Shown piece after piece: positions 1 through 13,385 of a stretch of DNA of 64,000 nt. Both the position numbers and the translations under genes were made by a program. The DNA is from Periconia sp. R9002. Its lineage: Eukaryota; Ascomycota; Dothideomycetes; Pleosporales; Periconiaceae. The notes under the pieces are model-generated. The model did not search any database. It saw nothing but the letters and a program-made list of their open reading frames with translations, and was not told where the DNA came from. The stretch spans positions 1-64,000 of the forward strand of contig JAMAHW010000090.1 in NCBI GenBank assembly GCA_023627715.1. The letters are read 5' to 3'. Numbering within the stretch: the stretch's first letter is position 1; the number at the start of each line of letters is the position of its first letter.

Positions 1-708
1 TTTTTTCACATACTATATATCCCAAACAATCCTCGAATCCCCTCAGTCTTAGGTACTGAAGGCCTAGGATGTCGGAGCTGGGAAAGCTGGGATTTGAGCA
101 TGAGTATGAATTCCCCTATCCCCCGCCACAATTATTTTTTTGCAGGTTTTTGAAGGGGGAATGGGGTGGTGGAGGTGGAGGGCGGGGGTTCGAGTCTTGG
201 TGTGGGTGGATGGGAGGAATGTTCTTCTTTTGGGGGTTTTTGTTTTTGGAGTTTTTGTTGGGGTATGGGGAGAGGGGTAGTTTGTTTATTTATGTAGAGG
301 GTTGGTTTGAGTGGCTTGGAGGTGGCTATGTTATTGGGTGTATATGTAGGTGAATTGACTCTGTGCTTCTGTGGTGGGGATGTGGATTGAGATGGGCAAG
401 GGAGGATAGGCTTATTACAATCTACAAGTGTATTTGTTGGTCGGTGCATATAAGACTTCATGTTCATGATGATTTCGTTGTTTGGTTGCATAGACGAAAG
501 CTCTGATCACTCGCGGTACCGGACACAAGCAAAACGAACCACAGTGACGAACGACCTTGGTCAAAGACAGACACAACGGCAAGTTGGAGCGTAATCACAT
601 CCATTGTATACTGTAAAAGTCAAATTGGTCATAACATTCATTATCATGGGCCAAACTCCCGCTCTATCCTTCTAAGCATTCCCGGTAGCACCAATACCAA
701 GCACCCCA
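1..708. other. Left-edge intergenic or unresolved DNA
   Basis: I can support no gene here. A G-rich stretch at about 140-360 is open on both strands, but the translations are low-complexity Gly/Phe/Trp or Pro/Thr/Lys and show no family features. An acceptor-like T-rich stretch ending in CAG lies near 130-145, so the end of a gene that starts outside the window cannot be excluded. The part next to 708 is probably the 3' flank of the maltase gene. Confidence 0.4.
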
Positions 709-2733
<2,025 letters not shown>

Positions 2734-2846
2734 TCAGCAAAGGATGGTGGGGGAAGGATGAGGGTTCAAAGGCAAAAAAGTGAGGTGAAATTCGATTGTT
2801 GGAGGAAGCTACGAATAGTCTAACTGGCAGGTCCACAGTTCGCGAC

Positions 2847-2860
2847 TTGCCCCCACAGAA
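2847..2860. promoter_or_regulatory. Direct-repeat unit 1 with CreA-like CCCCAC core
   Basis: The 14-mer TTGCCCCCACAGAA is repeated exactly at 3237-3250. CCCCAC is the reverse of GTGGGG, which fits the CreA consensus SYGGRG. It lies about 170 bp upstream of the maltase start. Confidence 0.45.
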
Positions 2861-3236
2861 GGGGTCAAGAAGTCGTCTTTTATAGCCCATAGCTGTTTCC
2901 CGGCAATCCTATCCCGATGTTGAATCTGCATGTGTGTCAATGATATGAAAGGCGAGAAAGTGGGGGAGAATGGAGGGGTGATCCACTATCCGCTCATTCT
3001 GGAGTTTATGAGATGCATGCCATGCACAGAGTGATGTTGACAAGGCCCTGACGAACGGTGGAAAGGGGACCTCATTCGGTGATTCGCCTATAGTCGGCCA
3101 ACCTAGGCGATCCAAGGGGGCATTCATTTGAGGTTGCCGTGTGGGCGGGAAGTTGGACGTCGCGTGAACGAGTCAAGCAAGCCACTAAAACCATCAACCG
3201 TCTCCATGGAGGTTTGGTTGCCTCTTCTTGTTCAAT

Positions 3237-3250
3237 TTGCCCCCACAGAA
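3237..3250. promoter_or_regulatory. Direct-repeat unit 2 with CreA-like CCCCAC core
   Basis: Exact copy of the 14-mer at 2847-2860, in the same orientation, 390 bp further into the divergent promoter. Confidence 0.45.
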
Positions 3251-3858
3251 ATTGATGCCAGGATATCCCCGAATCCTCCCGGACCGACATTGGACCACTC
3301 ATATCGATTATGCAAACGAGTCGCTTAGAATCTCGGGGCGTTTGGCAGTCACTGCTCAGAGTCTTGGGGGGTTTTGGCGACGTGGATCGTGTCTGTATCC
3401 CCACTTCTCGAAAAAAGTACAAACCTGTCCATCTGTATTTTAAGTGATTTCCCTCTTTACCATCATGCCATCGCTCCATGATGGTCGAAATCCTGTCTTG
3501 GTAGCCAAGCCGCTCAGGTGAGGACGATGAAAAAGGCCTGGGCCCTCCGCGGTGCATGTGATCCAGTCCTAACTTCCTTCCTTGGCAACCACCTCCACAG
3601 TGCGCCAAAGCAAGCATTCATGCCCGAAGTGGTGTTGATAACAGAGAACTACAATTTCGTGTTGTGCGCCTCTTGACACCGTCGGGCCGAAGCCACACCA
3701 ATCATGAAATCTCCGCGATACAAACGTTTTACAGAGTTCGAAGCAGATCCCAACCGGAGGCCTCGAGGGTGCGCTAATCTGCCGTCTACCCCAGACACAT
3801 GCGCACGGAGTCTGGGGGTGGATTCAATGTTTTCCCCGCGCGATTTTTCACGCCTTCA

Positions 3859-3880
3859 CCCCCGGGCACGCCCCCGGGCA
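3859..3880. promoter_or_regulatory. Tandem CCCCCGGGCA motif, double CreA-like site
   Basis: Two copies of CCCCCGGGCA at 3859-3868 and 3871-3880, spaced 12 bp start to start, about 290 bp before the permease ATG. Each contains CCCCGG, the reverse of CCGGGG (SYGGRG), and a palindromic CCCGGG centre. Closely paired sites are typical of functional CreA targets; binding is inferred. Confidence 0.45.
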
Positions 3881-4166
3881 CTAGTCGACCACACCAAGCA
3901 CCTTCGAACCCTGCGCCGCACCTCTGTTGACGTGCAGGCTGGTTGGGTGCGTGAGCTTGGACAATGGAGAACCGACAGGGTTTTGTATAAGTACAGCGTC
4001 AACCGACTTCCACATCTCAGAGTTCAGGGCTTCAAGTCTCCAATCTCTACTGCTTCTTGGGATAACAGCTTCTAGCTGGCCAATTCTTTCTACGCCGGTA
4101 TCGTTACTCCGGGCAATTGTCACAACACCAAGTCGATATCCTTTAGAGATATCACCAACCATCACC

Positions 4167-5852
4167 ATGTCTCGACAAAACAGCGTCGTGGCCGTCGACT
4201 CTGAAAAGGTCAGGCGCATGTCCATCAACAATGACAACATGGCCGAGCTCACGGGCGATGCCTCCAAAGCCACCAAAGCCGAGCAGAAGATGACACTCGG
4301 TGAAGGTATCCGCCTATACCCCAAGGCCATCGCGTGGTCCATACTCCTCAGCACGGCGATAGTTATGGAGGGATTCGACAAGAACCTCATTACGAATATC
4401 ATCGCCGTCCCGGGATTTAAGAACCATTTCGGCGTGCGGCAACCGGACGGGACCTACGAAATCACTGCTGCATGGCAATCCGGACTGAACAATGGAGCAG
4501 CTGTGGGTGAAATTCTGGGTCTGTTTATCAACGGTTTGATTGCAGATCGATTTGGATACAAAAAGACCATGATGGGAGCATTGGTGGCAGTCACGCTGCT
4601 CATCTTCATCGTCTTTTTTGTCCAGAGTTTGCCCCAGCTTCTTGTTGGCTTGATGCTTATGGGCATTCCATGGGGTGTGTTCCAAACACTTACATGCACA
4701 TACGCCGCCGAGGTCACACCAGTTCCATTGCGACCCATCTTGACCACCTACGTCAACCTCTGCTGGGTAATGGGCCAGTTCGTAGCGTCCGGTGTACTCA
4801 AAGGCGTCTCGGACCGTAACGACCAGTGGGCTTACCGTATCCCTTACGCCCTGCAGTGGCTTTGGCCCATGCCGCTCATCGTCGGAATCCTCTTCGCACC
4901 CGAATCCCCCTGGTGGCTCGTCCGAAAAGAGCGCTACGAAGACGCCCGCAAAGCCCTCCTTCGCCTTGCCTCGCCCGAAAAGAACCCAGACTTCAACGCG
5001 GATGAAACGATTGCCATGTACAAGCACACCAACGAAATGGAAAAGGCCGAATCTAGCGGTACCTCGTACTGGGATTGCTTCAAGGGCACCGATCGACGAC
5101 GTACGGAAATCGCTTGCATGACTTGGTTTGTGCAAGCTTTCTGCGGCGCCAACTTCATGGGCTACTCTACCTACTTTTTCCAACAGGCCGGTCTCGATAG
5201 CAGCAACGCATTCAGCATGTCGCTGGGCAACTACGCTCTAGGTGCCATCGGTGTCATCATTTCGTGGTTCCTTATGCCGCACGTGGGCCGACGCACACTC
5301 TACATCTACGGCCAAGCAATACTGTGCACGCTCCTCCTCATCATCGGCTTCATGGGCATCGCGCCGGAATCCAACACGGGTGCAAAGTGGGCCAGCGGAG
5401 CCATGCTGCTCATCTTCACCTTCGTCTACGACTGCACTGTCGGGCCTGTGTGTTACTGCCTCGTCGCCGAAATCCCTTCGACCCGCCTTCGACAAAAAAC
5501 CGTCGTCCTCGCCCGCAACTTCTACAACATCGCCGGCATCGTCGGAAACGTCATCACGCCGCTGATGCTCAACCCAACCAGTCTGGGCTGGGGATCCAAG
5601 TCAGGGTTCTTCTGGGCTGGAACATGCTTCTTGTGCATGGTGTACTGCATCATCCGTCTTCCTGAGCCCAAGGGTCGTACCTACGGTGAATTGGACATTT
5701 TGTTCGAGAAGAAGATCCCCGCGAGGAAGTTCAAGACTACGGTTGTCGAAGAGTATGAGAATGCTTTTCGGGACGAGACGAATGAGCACAGTGTGATGGA
5801 TGAGAAGGATAGCGAGACGGCGCATGTTGAGATTATCCCGAACAAAGTATAG
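4167..5852 (+). CDS. MAL-type sugar (maltose/alpha-glucoside) permease, MFS
   Basis: Proton-coupled sugar transporter of the plasma membrane, most similar in layout to fungal maltose permeases. One uninterrupted frame of 561 aa. The ATG at 4167 is preceded by ATCACC, a good start context; in-frame codons further upstream have no transporter features. About 60 residues of hydrophilic N-terminus precede 12 hydrophobic segments. Sugar-porter signatures are visible: GLIADRFGYKKT after TM2-3, PESPWWLVRKER before the central loop, and LPEPKGRTYGELD at the end of the last membrane segment. The tail LFEKKIPARKF is characteristic of the MAL branch. It is divergent from the maltase, so the pair would import and hydrolyse maltose. 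The exact sugar range cannot be read from sequence. Confidence 0.92.
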   Translation: MSRQNSVVAVDSEKVRRMSINNDNMAELTGDASKATKAEQKMTLGEGIRLYPKAIAWSILLSTAIVMEGFDKNLITNIIAVPGFKNHFGVRQPDGTYEITAAWQSGLNNGAAVGEILGLFINGLIADRFGYKKTMMGALVAVTLLIFIVFFVQSLPQLLVGLMLMGIPWGVFQTLTCTYAAEVTPVPLRPILTTYVNLCWVMGQFVASGVLKGVSDRNDQWAYRIPYALQWLWPMPLIVGILFAPESPWWLVRKERYEDARKALLRLASPEKNPDFNADETIAMYKHTNEMEKAESSGTSYWDCFKGTDRRRTEIACMTWFVQAFCGANFMGYSTYFFQQAGLDSSNAFSMSLGNYALGAIGVIISWFLMPHVGRRTLYIYGQAILCTLLLIIGFMGIAPESNTGAKWASGAMLLIFTFVYDCTVGPVCYCLVAEIPSTRLRQKTVVLARNFYNIAGIVGNVITPLMLNPTSLGWGSKSGFFWAGTCFLCMVYCIIRLPEPKGRTYGELDILFEKKIPARKFKTTVVEEYENAFRDETNEHSVMDEKDSETAHVEIIPNKV

Positions 5853-6923
5853 GACTTGAGCTTTCTAGCAATCGCTTCACTTCCTATTCTGAACGATGTA
5901 CATTTCGGTTTTTTGTATGTACATACAGCGTTTTCTGATCATATGAAATTTTACTGTTACGTCTTTGTTAATTAAGTGAATTGCTCCCTTCATGTGATTT
6001 GAGTACAGCGTGTGCACATGTGCGAACCACGCCATCAACTCATGGCCGGACGGTTCCGGATTCCCGCAGTAGAATACGCCCGCACATTTCACTTTTCCAA
6101 TATACAAGTTCTAACTTCGCAGTCCCACGACTTCTCCTACACTTAGTGACGTTGTCGTTCCACCACACTTCTTCTCCTCTACCCTCAAACCCACCTCCCC
6201 ACCAATGGCAAAACAAGCACCCTCGAGTACGTCTATACGCACCATTTATATCCTAGAAACAGAAGTTTACAGTCTATTTTGAACAAGCACCTACCAAAAA
6301 AAGAACTATTTCATTCCAGAATAACACGATCGCTCATAGTTGCAAACACCTACAAGTCCCCCACCCTTCCTCCATCTCCAAATTGATTACTCCCTGAAAC
6401 CCTTTTCTCACCTCCACGCACCCACCCCTCTACAAACCAAACACCCTTCTCCAACCCCTCTCAACCCCTCCGTTGTAACACACCGATGGCGGGCGCGGGA
6501 CGAAGGAGCTCGTACGTATCACTGTGCGTGCGGAGAAAGGAGCTCCTACGTGTTCCCTCTTATCCCTTGCGCAACGGAGAACCCCGCGATCGTCAGTTTA
6601 CTTAGCTATCAGTGGTCGACAGTCCTCGAAGACATGAGAGGTATACAGCACGTAATAGGACGGCAATGGTGTGCCGTTTCTGGGTTTGGCAACATAAATA
6701 TGCATGGCTCCAGCGGTGAAAAATGTATGGATTGGGGACGTGTGATTGTGTAACTGTGATTATGCTGCTTTGTAGGCGGTCATGTCATATTTCGCCACCT
6801 GTTGCGTTGCGTGTGGGATAAGAAGGGGATGAAGGAAGGGTCTGGTGTGTTTTGGGATTCGATATTCGAAGTTCGTGAAGAGAAGAGAAAAAGAGACCAG
6901 ATTGGAGACAACAAATACTCATC
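5853..6923. other. Intergenic, permease 3' flank to oxygenase promoter
   Basis: About 1.07 kb without a supported gene. It is C-rich and pyrimidine-rich from 6120 to 6480, and short open frames there have low-complexity Pro/Ser/His translations. The last 150 bp are the probable promoter and leader of the oxygenase gene. Confidence 0.5.
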
Positions 6924-8303
6924 ATGTCGCCCACAACAGAACCACCACCACCACCACCACCCTACATCACCTACCACGACGGCGGTACCCCCGGCCGCCG
7001 TCCCATCCTCACCGACGCCTCCGCAAACCCAACTTTCACCAGCGTGCCCAAAATCGACATGCGGCGTATCTACTCGGCTTCGCTGTCCGACCGGCGGGCA
7101 CTTGCGGCTGAAGTGGGCGCTGCGTGTAGGGACGTTGGGTTCTTTTACGCTGTGAACCATGGTGTTGATGAGGGGGTGTTGGAGCGTACGTTTGAGGCTG
7201 TGGAACGGTATTTTGGCTTGGGGGAGGAGGTGAAGATGGAGTGTTGGAATCAGAGGAGTGAGAGGTTTAGAGGGTTTGAGGGGTTTTTGGAGGGGAGGTT
7301 GGATGGGGGGACGAGAGGGGGTGGGTGTCACTTTTTTTTTCGTGCTTGATGTGTATTTGGTTGGTGGTGTTTGTTTGTGCTGTTTGATAGGCAGCGCGAT
7401 GGAGTTGGAAAGGATGGTTTGATTATTGATTCCAACTCATTCGAGGAGGAGAGACAGCGAAGGAAGAGAAGAGGCCGACGGGACAACTTCAGACTCACCA
7501 ACGGCACTAACAACACGCTCCAGATCTGAAAGAAGGCTTTCTGATGGGTGAAGACTTCACCGACCCAGAGCAAAACCTCACTCCTCTTCCCCATCTCCCT
7601 GACACATCGAAACCGCGCAACCAATGGCCCTCACACCCATCAGCAGCCTTCTTCCGTCCAGCTATCTACGCATACTACAACGCGATGCTCTCGTTCTCAC
7701 GTCGCCTCCTCCGAATCTTCGCGCTCGCTCTCGAACTACCCGAGGACTACTTTGATGCTATCACCACGCACCCCATGACGAATGTGCGGGCAGTGCAGTA
7801 CGTAGCCACAGTGCACTCTCTGAATCCCCAAACTAATACCTCTCACCACCAGCTACCCCCCTCAAACTTCCCCAACCGACGTCGGAATAGGCGCACACAC
7901 CGATTTCTGCTGGTTCACCCTCGTCTGCCAGTCCCGCACCTCCTTCCCAGCCCTCGAGGTCCTCAATGCAAACGGCATCTGGATCCCGGTCCATCACGAG
8001 CCGCACACCTTCGTCGTCAACATTGCCGACTTCCTCAAGCTTGTCACGGGCGGAAGGTGGGCGAGTACTGTGCATCGTGTGCGGAATTACTCGGAGGAAG
8101 AAGGGAAAGGAGAGGATAGGTATAGTATGCCCTTCTTTTTCAGCCCGAATGAGGATGCGAAGGTGAGTGTTGTGCCGCATTTGAGAGAGGAGGGGAAGGT
8201 GTATGAGGAGTTTGTTGTGGGGGAGTATTTTCAGAAGAGGTTGGAAGTGGATCGGACTACGCATTTGGAGGAGGGGAAGGGGAAGAGGAGGGCGGCGTAT
8301 TAG
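6924..8303 (+). CDS. 2-oxoglutarate/Fe(II) oxygenase, isopenicillin N synthase-like
   Basis: Non-haem iron oxygenase of the DIOX_N plus 2OG-FeII_Oxy family; the substrate is unknown. Exons 6924-7320, 7524-7797 and 7853-8303 give 373 aa. The DIOX_N part starts around residue 40 (PKIDMRRIY, then GFFYAVNHGV). The iron triad is complete: His239 and Asp241 in GAHTDF, and His298 in STVHRV. Arg313-x-Ser315 (RYS) binds 2-oxoglutarate. The second junction rebuilds the classic HYPPQ motif, which fixes donor 7798 (GTACGT) and acceptor 7852. The first intron is 203 bp, long for this region, with a CTAAC branch site. A poly-Pro run follows the start ATG. Relatives act in secondary metabolism, pyrimidine salvage or hormone modification; no metabolite cluster surrounds it. 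Confidence 0.85.
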
Positions 8304-8803
8304 CCATGTATATTCTTGTTTTTCTTCTTTTAGTTGATGAGTTACGGTATATCTGGCTTTGGTCAATTCGCATACGAAGTTAATGTCTTGGTGTGTCTTG
8401 TAGCAATGGTTCTACGTGGAGTATCTTGTGGTTGCAGATACCCACGGTTGTGAGGAGAATGACAAGTCATCAATATCCTTCACAACCAATTGTCACAGCC
8501 AAAGTATGTTCCATGGATCACGGTACCAAGGACTGTACGAATACACACACGTGTAATGAGCAGCATTTGGATCTCTTTGTTTGAATTCACGTGAGGTGGC
8601 GGCGTCTATGATGATGACGATGCGTTAGCGCGTGCCATATGCCCGAAATAATCCGAGAGGAGCGCACATGCCAACTTACTAAAGGCGACGGCTGATTGGA
8701 TGCAGCTTTTGGCCCGAGGTCTTTCGCATCGTGAACGTAACCACTTTCACCTCAGTTTGCCATCTCGCACACGAGCCCAGCAACCCCAGGAAATACCCTC
8801 AAC
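8304..8803. promoter_or_regulatory. Intergenic with SDHB promoter
   Basis: 500 bp between the oxygenase stop and the SDHB start. An inverted CCAAT box (ATTGG, 8695-8699) lies about 105 bp upstream of the SDHB ATG. That is a usual place for HAP-complex control of respiratory genes. Nothing else is recognisable. Confidence 0.5.
8695..8699 (-). promoter_or_regulatory. CCAAT box of SDHB promoter
   Basis: ATTGG on the plus strand equals CCAAT on the minus strand. HAP/CBF complexes bind CCAAT in either orientation and activate respiratory-chain genes in fungi. The role here is inferred from motif and position. Confidence 0.35.
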
Positions 8804-9900
8804 ATGGCTTCCACGCGCCTTCTCGCTCGTCTGGCTACGCAGCGGTCAGGTATGAACCATCTCGACTCCCCTACCTGCGCCAATTGCTTGACTGACACCC
8901 TACAGCCGCCGCCGTTCGCACGCCTGTCTTCACTCGCGGATTCGCCTCTGTGAGCGACACCACTGCCCGTAACCCTGCCGCAAAGCTGGCCGAGAGTATC
9001 GTGCCGGACCCGGCTCGCAAGGTCGTTCCTGAGAGCGAGACATCCAACGTCAAGGAGCCAGAGCCGGAGAAGGGCGCCAAGCTCAAGACTTTCCACATCT
9101 ACCGATGGAACCCCGATGAGCCCTCTTCCAAGCCCAGGATGCAATCGTACACCCTCGATTTGAACAAGACCGGTCCTATGATGCTCGATGCCCTTATCCG
9201 TATTAAGAACGAGTCTGATCCTACTTTGACTTTCCGGAGGAGTTGCCGTGAGGGAATTTGTGGAAGCTGTGCGATGAACATTGACGGTGTCAACACTCTC
9301 GCCTGCCTCTGTATGTGTTCTATCTTCCAATTTTTCCCATCTTCAATCTGAGCTAATGGTGGATTTTCCAGGCCGTATCCCCACCGACACCACCAAGGAA
9401 TCCCGCATTTACCCTCTCCCGCACATGTACGTTGTCAAGGACTTGGTTGCCGATATGACACTCTTCTACAAGCAATACCGCTCAGTTAAGCCATATCTTC
9501 AGCGCTCAACACCTTCACCAGACGTAAGCTCCCAAGGTACATTGCCCGACAAGTACACTCGCTAATTCAACCACAGGGCCGTGAATATCGTCAATCCAAG
9601 GAAGACCGCAAGAAGCTCGATGGCCTTTACGAGTGCATTTTGTGCGCATGCTGCTCCACCTCATGCCCCTCGTACTGGTGGAACCAGGAAGAGTACCTTG
9701 GCCCTGCTGTCCTCCTCCAATCGTACCGCTGGCTCGCCGATTCCCGAGACGAGAAGAAGGCGGAACGACAGGATGCCCTCAACAACAGCATGAGCTTGTA
9801 CCGTTGCCATACCATTCTCAACTGCTCAAGGACGTGCCCCAAGGGGCTGAACCCCGCCTTGGCCATTGCCGAAATTAAGAAGAGCATGGCTTTCACTTAG
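8804..9900 (+). CDS. SDH2: Succinate dehydrogenase iron-sulfur subunit, mitochondrial
   Basis: Iron-sulfur subunit of complex II; passes electrons from the flavoprotein to ubiquinone in the inner mitochondrial membrane. Exons 8804-8849, 8906-9310, 9372-9523 and 9577-9900 give 308 aa. The basic N-terminus ([15 protein letters not shown]) is a mitochondrial presequence. The 2Fe-2S ligands are Cys129, Cys134, Cys137 and Cys149. The 4Fe-4S motif starts at Cys221 ([14 protein letters not shown]), and the 3Fe-4S motif is at 278-294 (CHTILNC, CPKGLNP). Residues known to decide sensitivity to SDHI fungicides carry the sensitive form: Pro232, Asn237, His279 and Ile281, which correspond to Botrytis P225, N230, H272 and I274. 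Single-copy housekeeping gene; very sure. Confidence 0.97.
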
Positions 9901-10402
9901 AATGTTCAGATATCAAATTAGATGGGGAAAAGACTGGGCTTGTGGTGATGGGTGGGAAAATGTGGTTGGAATGGAGGCGCATGTGGCAAGTTAAGAAGTG
10001 TCCTTGTTCCCTTCTTTTGGCGAGAGTTCTGTATGTACATGTGTATGTTTCACTAGTTCTTTTCGAATGCGAACTGTGCTTATTCTGTGTGCTGAAAATC
10101 ACATATTCGAACACGGTGATACACGTAGAGAACGAAATGGAGGCATGGCATAGTTTTTAAGGGGGCTTGCCATGGGAAATTTGGAGCGTTTCAATTAGAG
10201 ACGGATTACGAACGTTCTGCACATGCAATGCTTACCCCACAGTAGCCATTCACACATCTGGGGAGAGATGCATAACGCTAGTCTAAGTCGAGTTAATTGC
10301 CTCGCTACTCCGCTCTCCATTCTTCCGGGACATTTAAATGCACTCTTTACCACTCCCGCGGATGTTGCCATCCGACTAGAATCTCTTGTCACGCATGGAT
10401 GC
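9901..10402. other. Intergenic, SDHB 3' flank and regulator promoter
   Basis: About 500 bp with no gene that I can support. An in-frame run of codons precedes the regulator ATG at 10403 but has no homology-like features. Confidence 0.5.
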
Positions 10403-12330
10403 ATGGATTCTTCAGCCCCGAAGAGAGTCTCCAAGGCCTGCGATGCTTGCAAACTCCGCAAAGTCAAGTGCAATGGCCAAGAGCGGTGTCAGCAATGCAG
10501 CCATCTTGGTCTGCGATGTGTCTATTCGGCCACCAACCGGACGCGATCCCAGGGCAAACGAGGCCGAATCATATCAGAGTACAAAAAGCAAACCACGAGT
10601 TCGAACATAATTTCACCACCCATACTTGCAGCCGCACCGCCCCCATCGGAAGGGCTTCCATCACCTCATGCGATCTCTCCATACACCGTGGATCGTAATG
10701 TAGGTGAGTAGTCATGAGAAAAAAACGCCGGCCCAGACACCTTCAGTTGGTGTGATTCAGATGGCTATCTCAAAGTCACGTCTGCTCAAACTGATAGTAC
10801 GTAGTATCGCCTCCAACTGTGCCTGAGCCCCAATATGGACAGAGGTTCTTCTTGGACCTAATACCTTCGTATGTGGACGGTGTCTATCCAGTCCAACCAG
10901 TCATCGCTGAGAAAGAACTTCGTGATTACATTCATGTCATGAACGTCGACCCGGAAGTGCAGTCATTCGTGTTCGCCTTTGGGGCATGTACGCTCAATCT
11001 GACCCGGCAGGGCGCGGAGCGCACAGAAGAAGTCAAGCATACCATCGAAACCTTGATGAACTATTCCATTCAGACCATGAAGCCGCCGTACAAAACCTTT
11101 CATTCGTCCGTTATGAGAGCTATGCAGTCCATGTTCATCCACAACTGCCTCATGTCTATGTCATCCAGTGACGCCGCCTTCCACTACATGCGGGACGCCA
11201 TCTCGGCGATCCAGCTCTTGCGAATCGACAACGCCGAAGTCATGTCGCACCTCCAGGCCTCCGAACGCTCTCGCCGGCAACGCCTCTACTGGCAAGCCTT
11301 CATCCACGAACGCTTCGTCGCCATCCTCGACTACCGCGACGCCATCCTCCAACCGCTGCCCACGCTCCCCGAAGAAGACGCCACCATCCCCCTCCAAATC
11401 CACGAAGGCTTCAACCAAATCATCAATCTCTTCCGCCTCCTCGACGGCGACTTCCTCAAAAACTGGCTCGGAAGCCAAGGCGGGCGCGTCACCAGCACAT
11501 GGATCGAAGCCAAATCGCGCGAACTCGAAGGCTCCGAGGAAGAAAACGCCATCCAGCTCGCAAAGCTCACGACGATGCAACGCGCCGACCTCGCCATAAC
11601 CCGCGAATGGCTCCGCACCCTCGTGTGGCGCCTCGCCATGTCGCAAACGCTCCTCTCCTCGCGCTCGTCCAAACAATGCCTCTCCCTCCTCTTCCCCGTG
11701 CGCCTCTCCCAGAGCATCCGCCACCAAATGACCTCCATGTCACGACAAGACATCGAAGTCCACGGCAGCAGCATCACGCAGAAACTCTTCGAAATCACCG
11801 ACACCATCGCCGACGTGCTCCTGCACGTCCCCGCCGCCACGCTCGACGAAGTCGCGCACCGCATCGAGGACTTCCTCTTCATCCTCGACTTCGTCCTGCA
11901 GTTCCCCACCCTCGACAGCACGCGCCGCAGCATCCTCCTCGAAAAGCTCGAGCGTCTGCAGAGCATGTTCCCCGAGGTCTGCAGCTCCGCGAGTTCCCCG
12001 TGCATGCCGTTTGAGGCGCAGAGCTCGCCCGGTAGCGATCCGTGGTTGCGGGTTGTGAACTCGAAGATCGGCGCTGCTGCTGTTGCTGATGTCAGGGTTA
12101 CGCCCGAGTCGTCGTCGTCGGTGGCGAGCGTGGTTCCGCTGCAACTTCCACCGCCGACGCCCTCGGTGGAGAATCTGTCGATTTCGTATAACGGGGCGCA
12201 TGAGCATGTTCCTTCTGGAATCCCTCCGCAGGACCACCACCATCGGCAGCAGCGGGAGAGAGATGATCGACAGGCGACGTGGAATCATATCTCTAGAAAA
12301 CTTTCAATGGCTACCTTCGCTGTAACTTGA
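10403..12330 (+). CDS. Zn(II)2Cys6 transcription factor
   Basis: Nuclear DNA-binding regulator. Exons 10403-10703 and 10805-12330 give 608 aa. The zinc cluster is at the N-terminus with Cys13, 16, 23, 29, 32 and 39 (C-x2-C-x6-C-x5-C-x2-C-x6-C). A basic linker with KRGR follows. The middle region (about residues 105-420) has a fungal regulator-type helical domain, including a segment reading RQRLYWQAFIHERF. The start at 10403 puts the zinc cluster 13 residues in, as is common; upstream in-frame ATGs exist at 10223 and 10268. The intron junction makes VVSPPT. The overall shape recalls AmyR/MAL-activator proteins of about 600 aa, and a MAL gene pair lies 4.5 kb away, but SDHB and an oxygenase lie between. 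Control of maltose genes is a guess. Confidence 0.85.
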
Positions 12331-13385
12331 TCTAACACATCCATTTTCTTTCTTTCATCTTCCCCAAAAAAAATTTCCCCCCGTCAAGTATTTACCTTCG
12401 TGTTGTCTAGCTATTTCCCCATCCATATACACCCCCTCCTCCCACCCTTTTTTTATTTACCCTACCTTTTATTCTCTTCAATATATATCCGTGTATACCA
12501 GCGATACTATTCTTTTCCATACTTTTTTTTTCTTTTGTTCCTTGGTCTGTGGGAACGGGGGATCGAGCTGTTTTCATGTCTTTATGTACATAGGTGACTG
12601 AGTTCATGTCATCATGACCGACGATATCTATCTACGAAAAAAAAGTATCTCTCTCTGAAGTCATCACACATTATCTATTGTATGTATCTGGTGGAACGCA
12701 AATAGGAAAACAGCAAACAAAAATTTACTATACTACATGTATGTATGGAGGGAAGACGCAACGCAACGTTACGAAAAACGCTTCAGTAAAAACAAAAATT
12801 TGAATGGGAAAAGGTTCACTTTCCCGCTCTGAGTGCCTTGATATCGGTGGATCTGATTTAATTTCCTTGAGTTGGGGAGATGGACATGTTAACATCTTCC
12901 ACATTCTCAACCGTGCATACATAACCTACATATGTATGTATATCTCTGTTGTTCTCCATGTGTACATCCGGCAAAGAAGCAAATTTTGTAGAAGATGTGT
13001 ATGTACTGAATTCCCCATCCAAATGAGAGTTCTTTCGCATCTGGACTTTGTCTGTTTCACGCGGGGGGGAATAGAGAGAGGGAAGAGAATACATGGATTA
13101 AAGTAAGTGGAATTGGATTAAGGAGCCTACGTACATATAAGTACGTAGACTAGCTAGCTAAATGACTAACTACACAAAACCCGGGATCAAAAGAGAAACT
13201 CCTAAAAGGTTAAAGAAATCGTAGGGAGGATGGGGGCATGGGATATCATGATTGAACGACTGGGTGGGGTTGTTTGGGAGAAGGAAGGGGGAGACTAGAT
13301 GACGCCAGAGAGAAACACATGTCGACTTCACGAAACGCTCTCTTCTCTCCCTCAACATGCTAGCGGTAGTATTGAACCACCCACC
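12331..13385. other. Intergenic between convergent genes
   Basis: 1.05 kb between the ends of a plus-strand and a minus-strand gene. It is AT-rich and pyrimidine-rich with many TACATA/GTATGT motifs, as expected for 3' flanks. Open frames are short and featureless. Confidence 0.5.
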
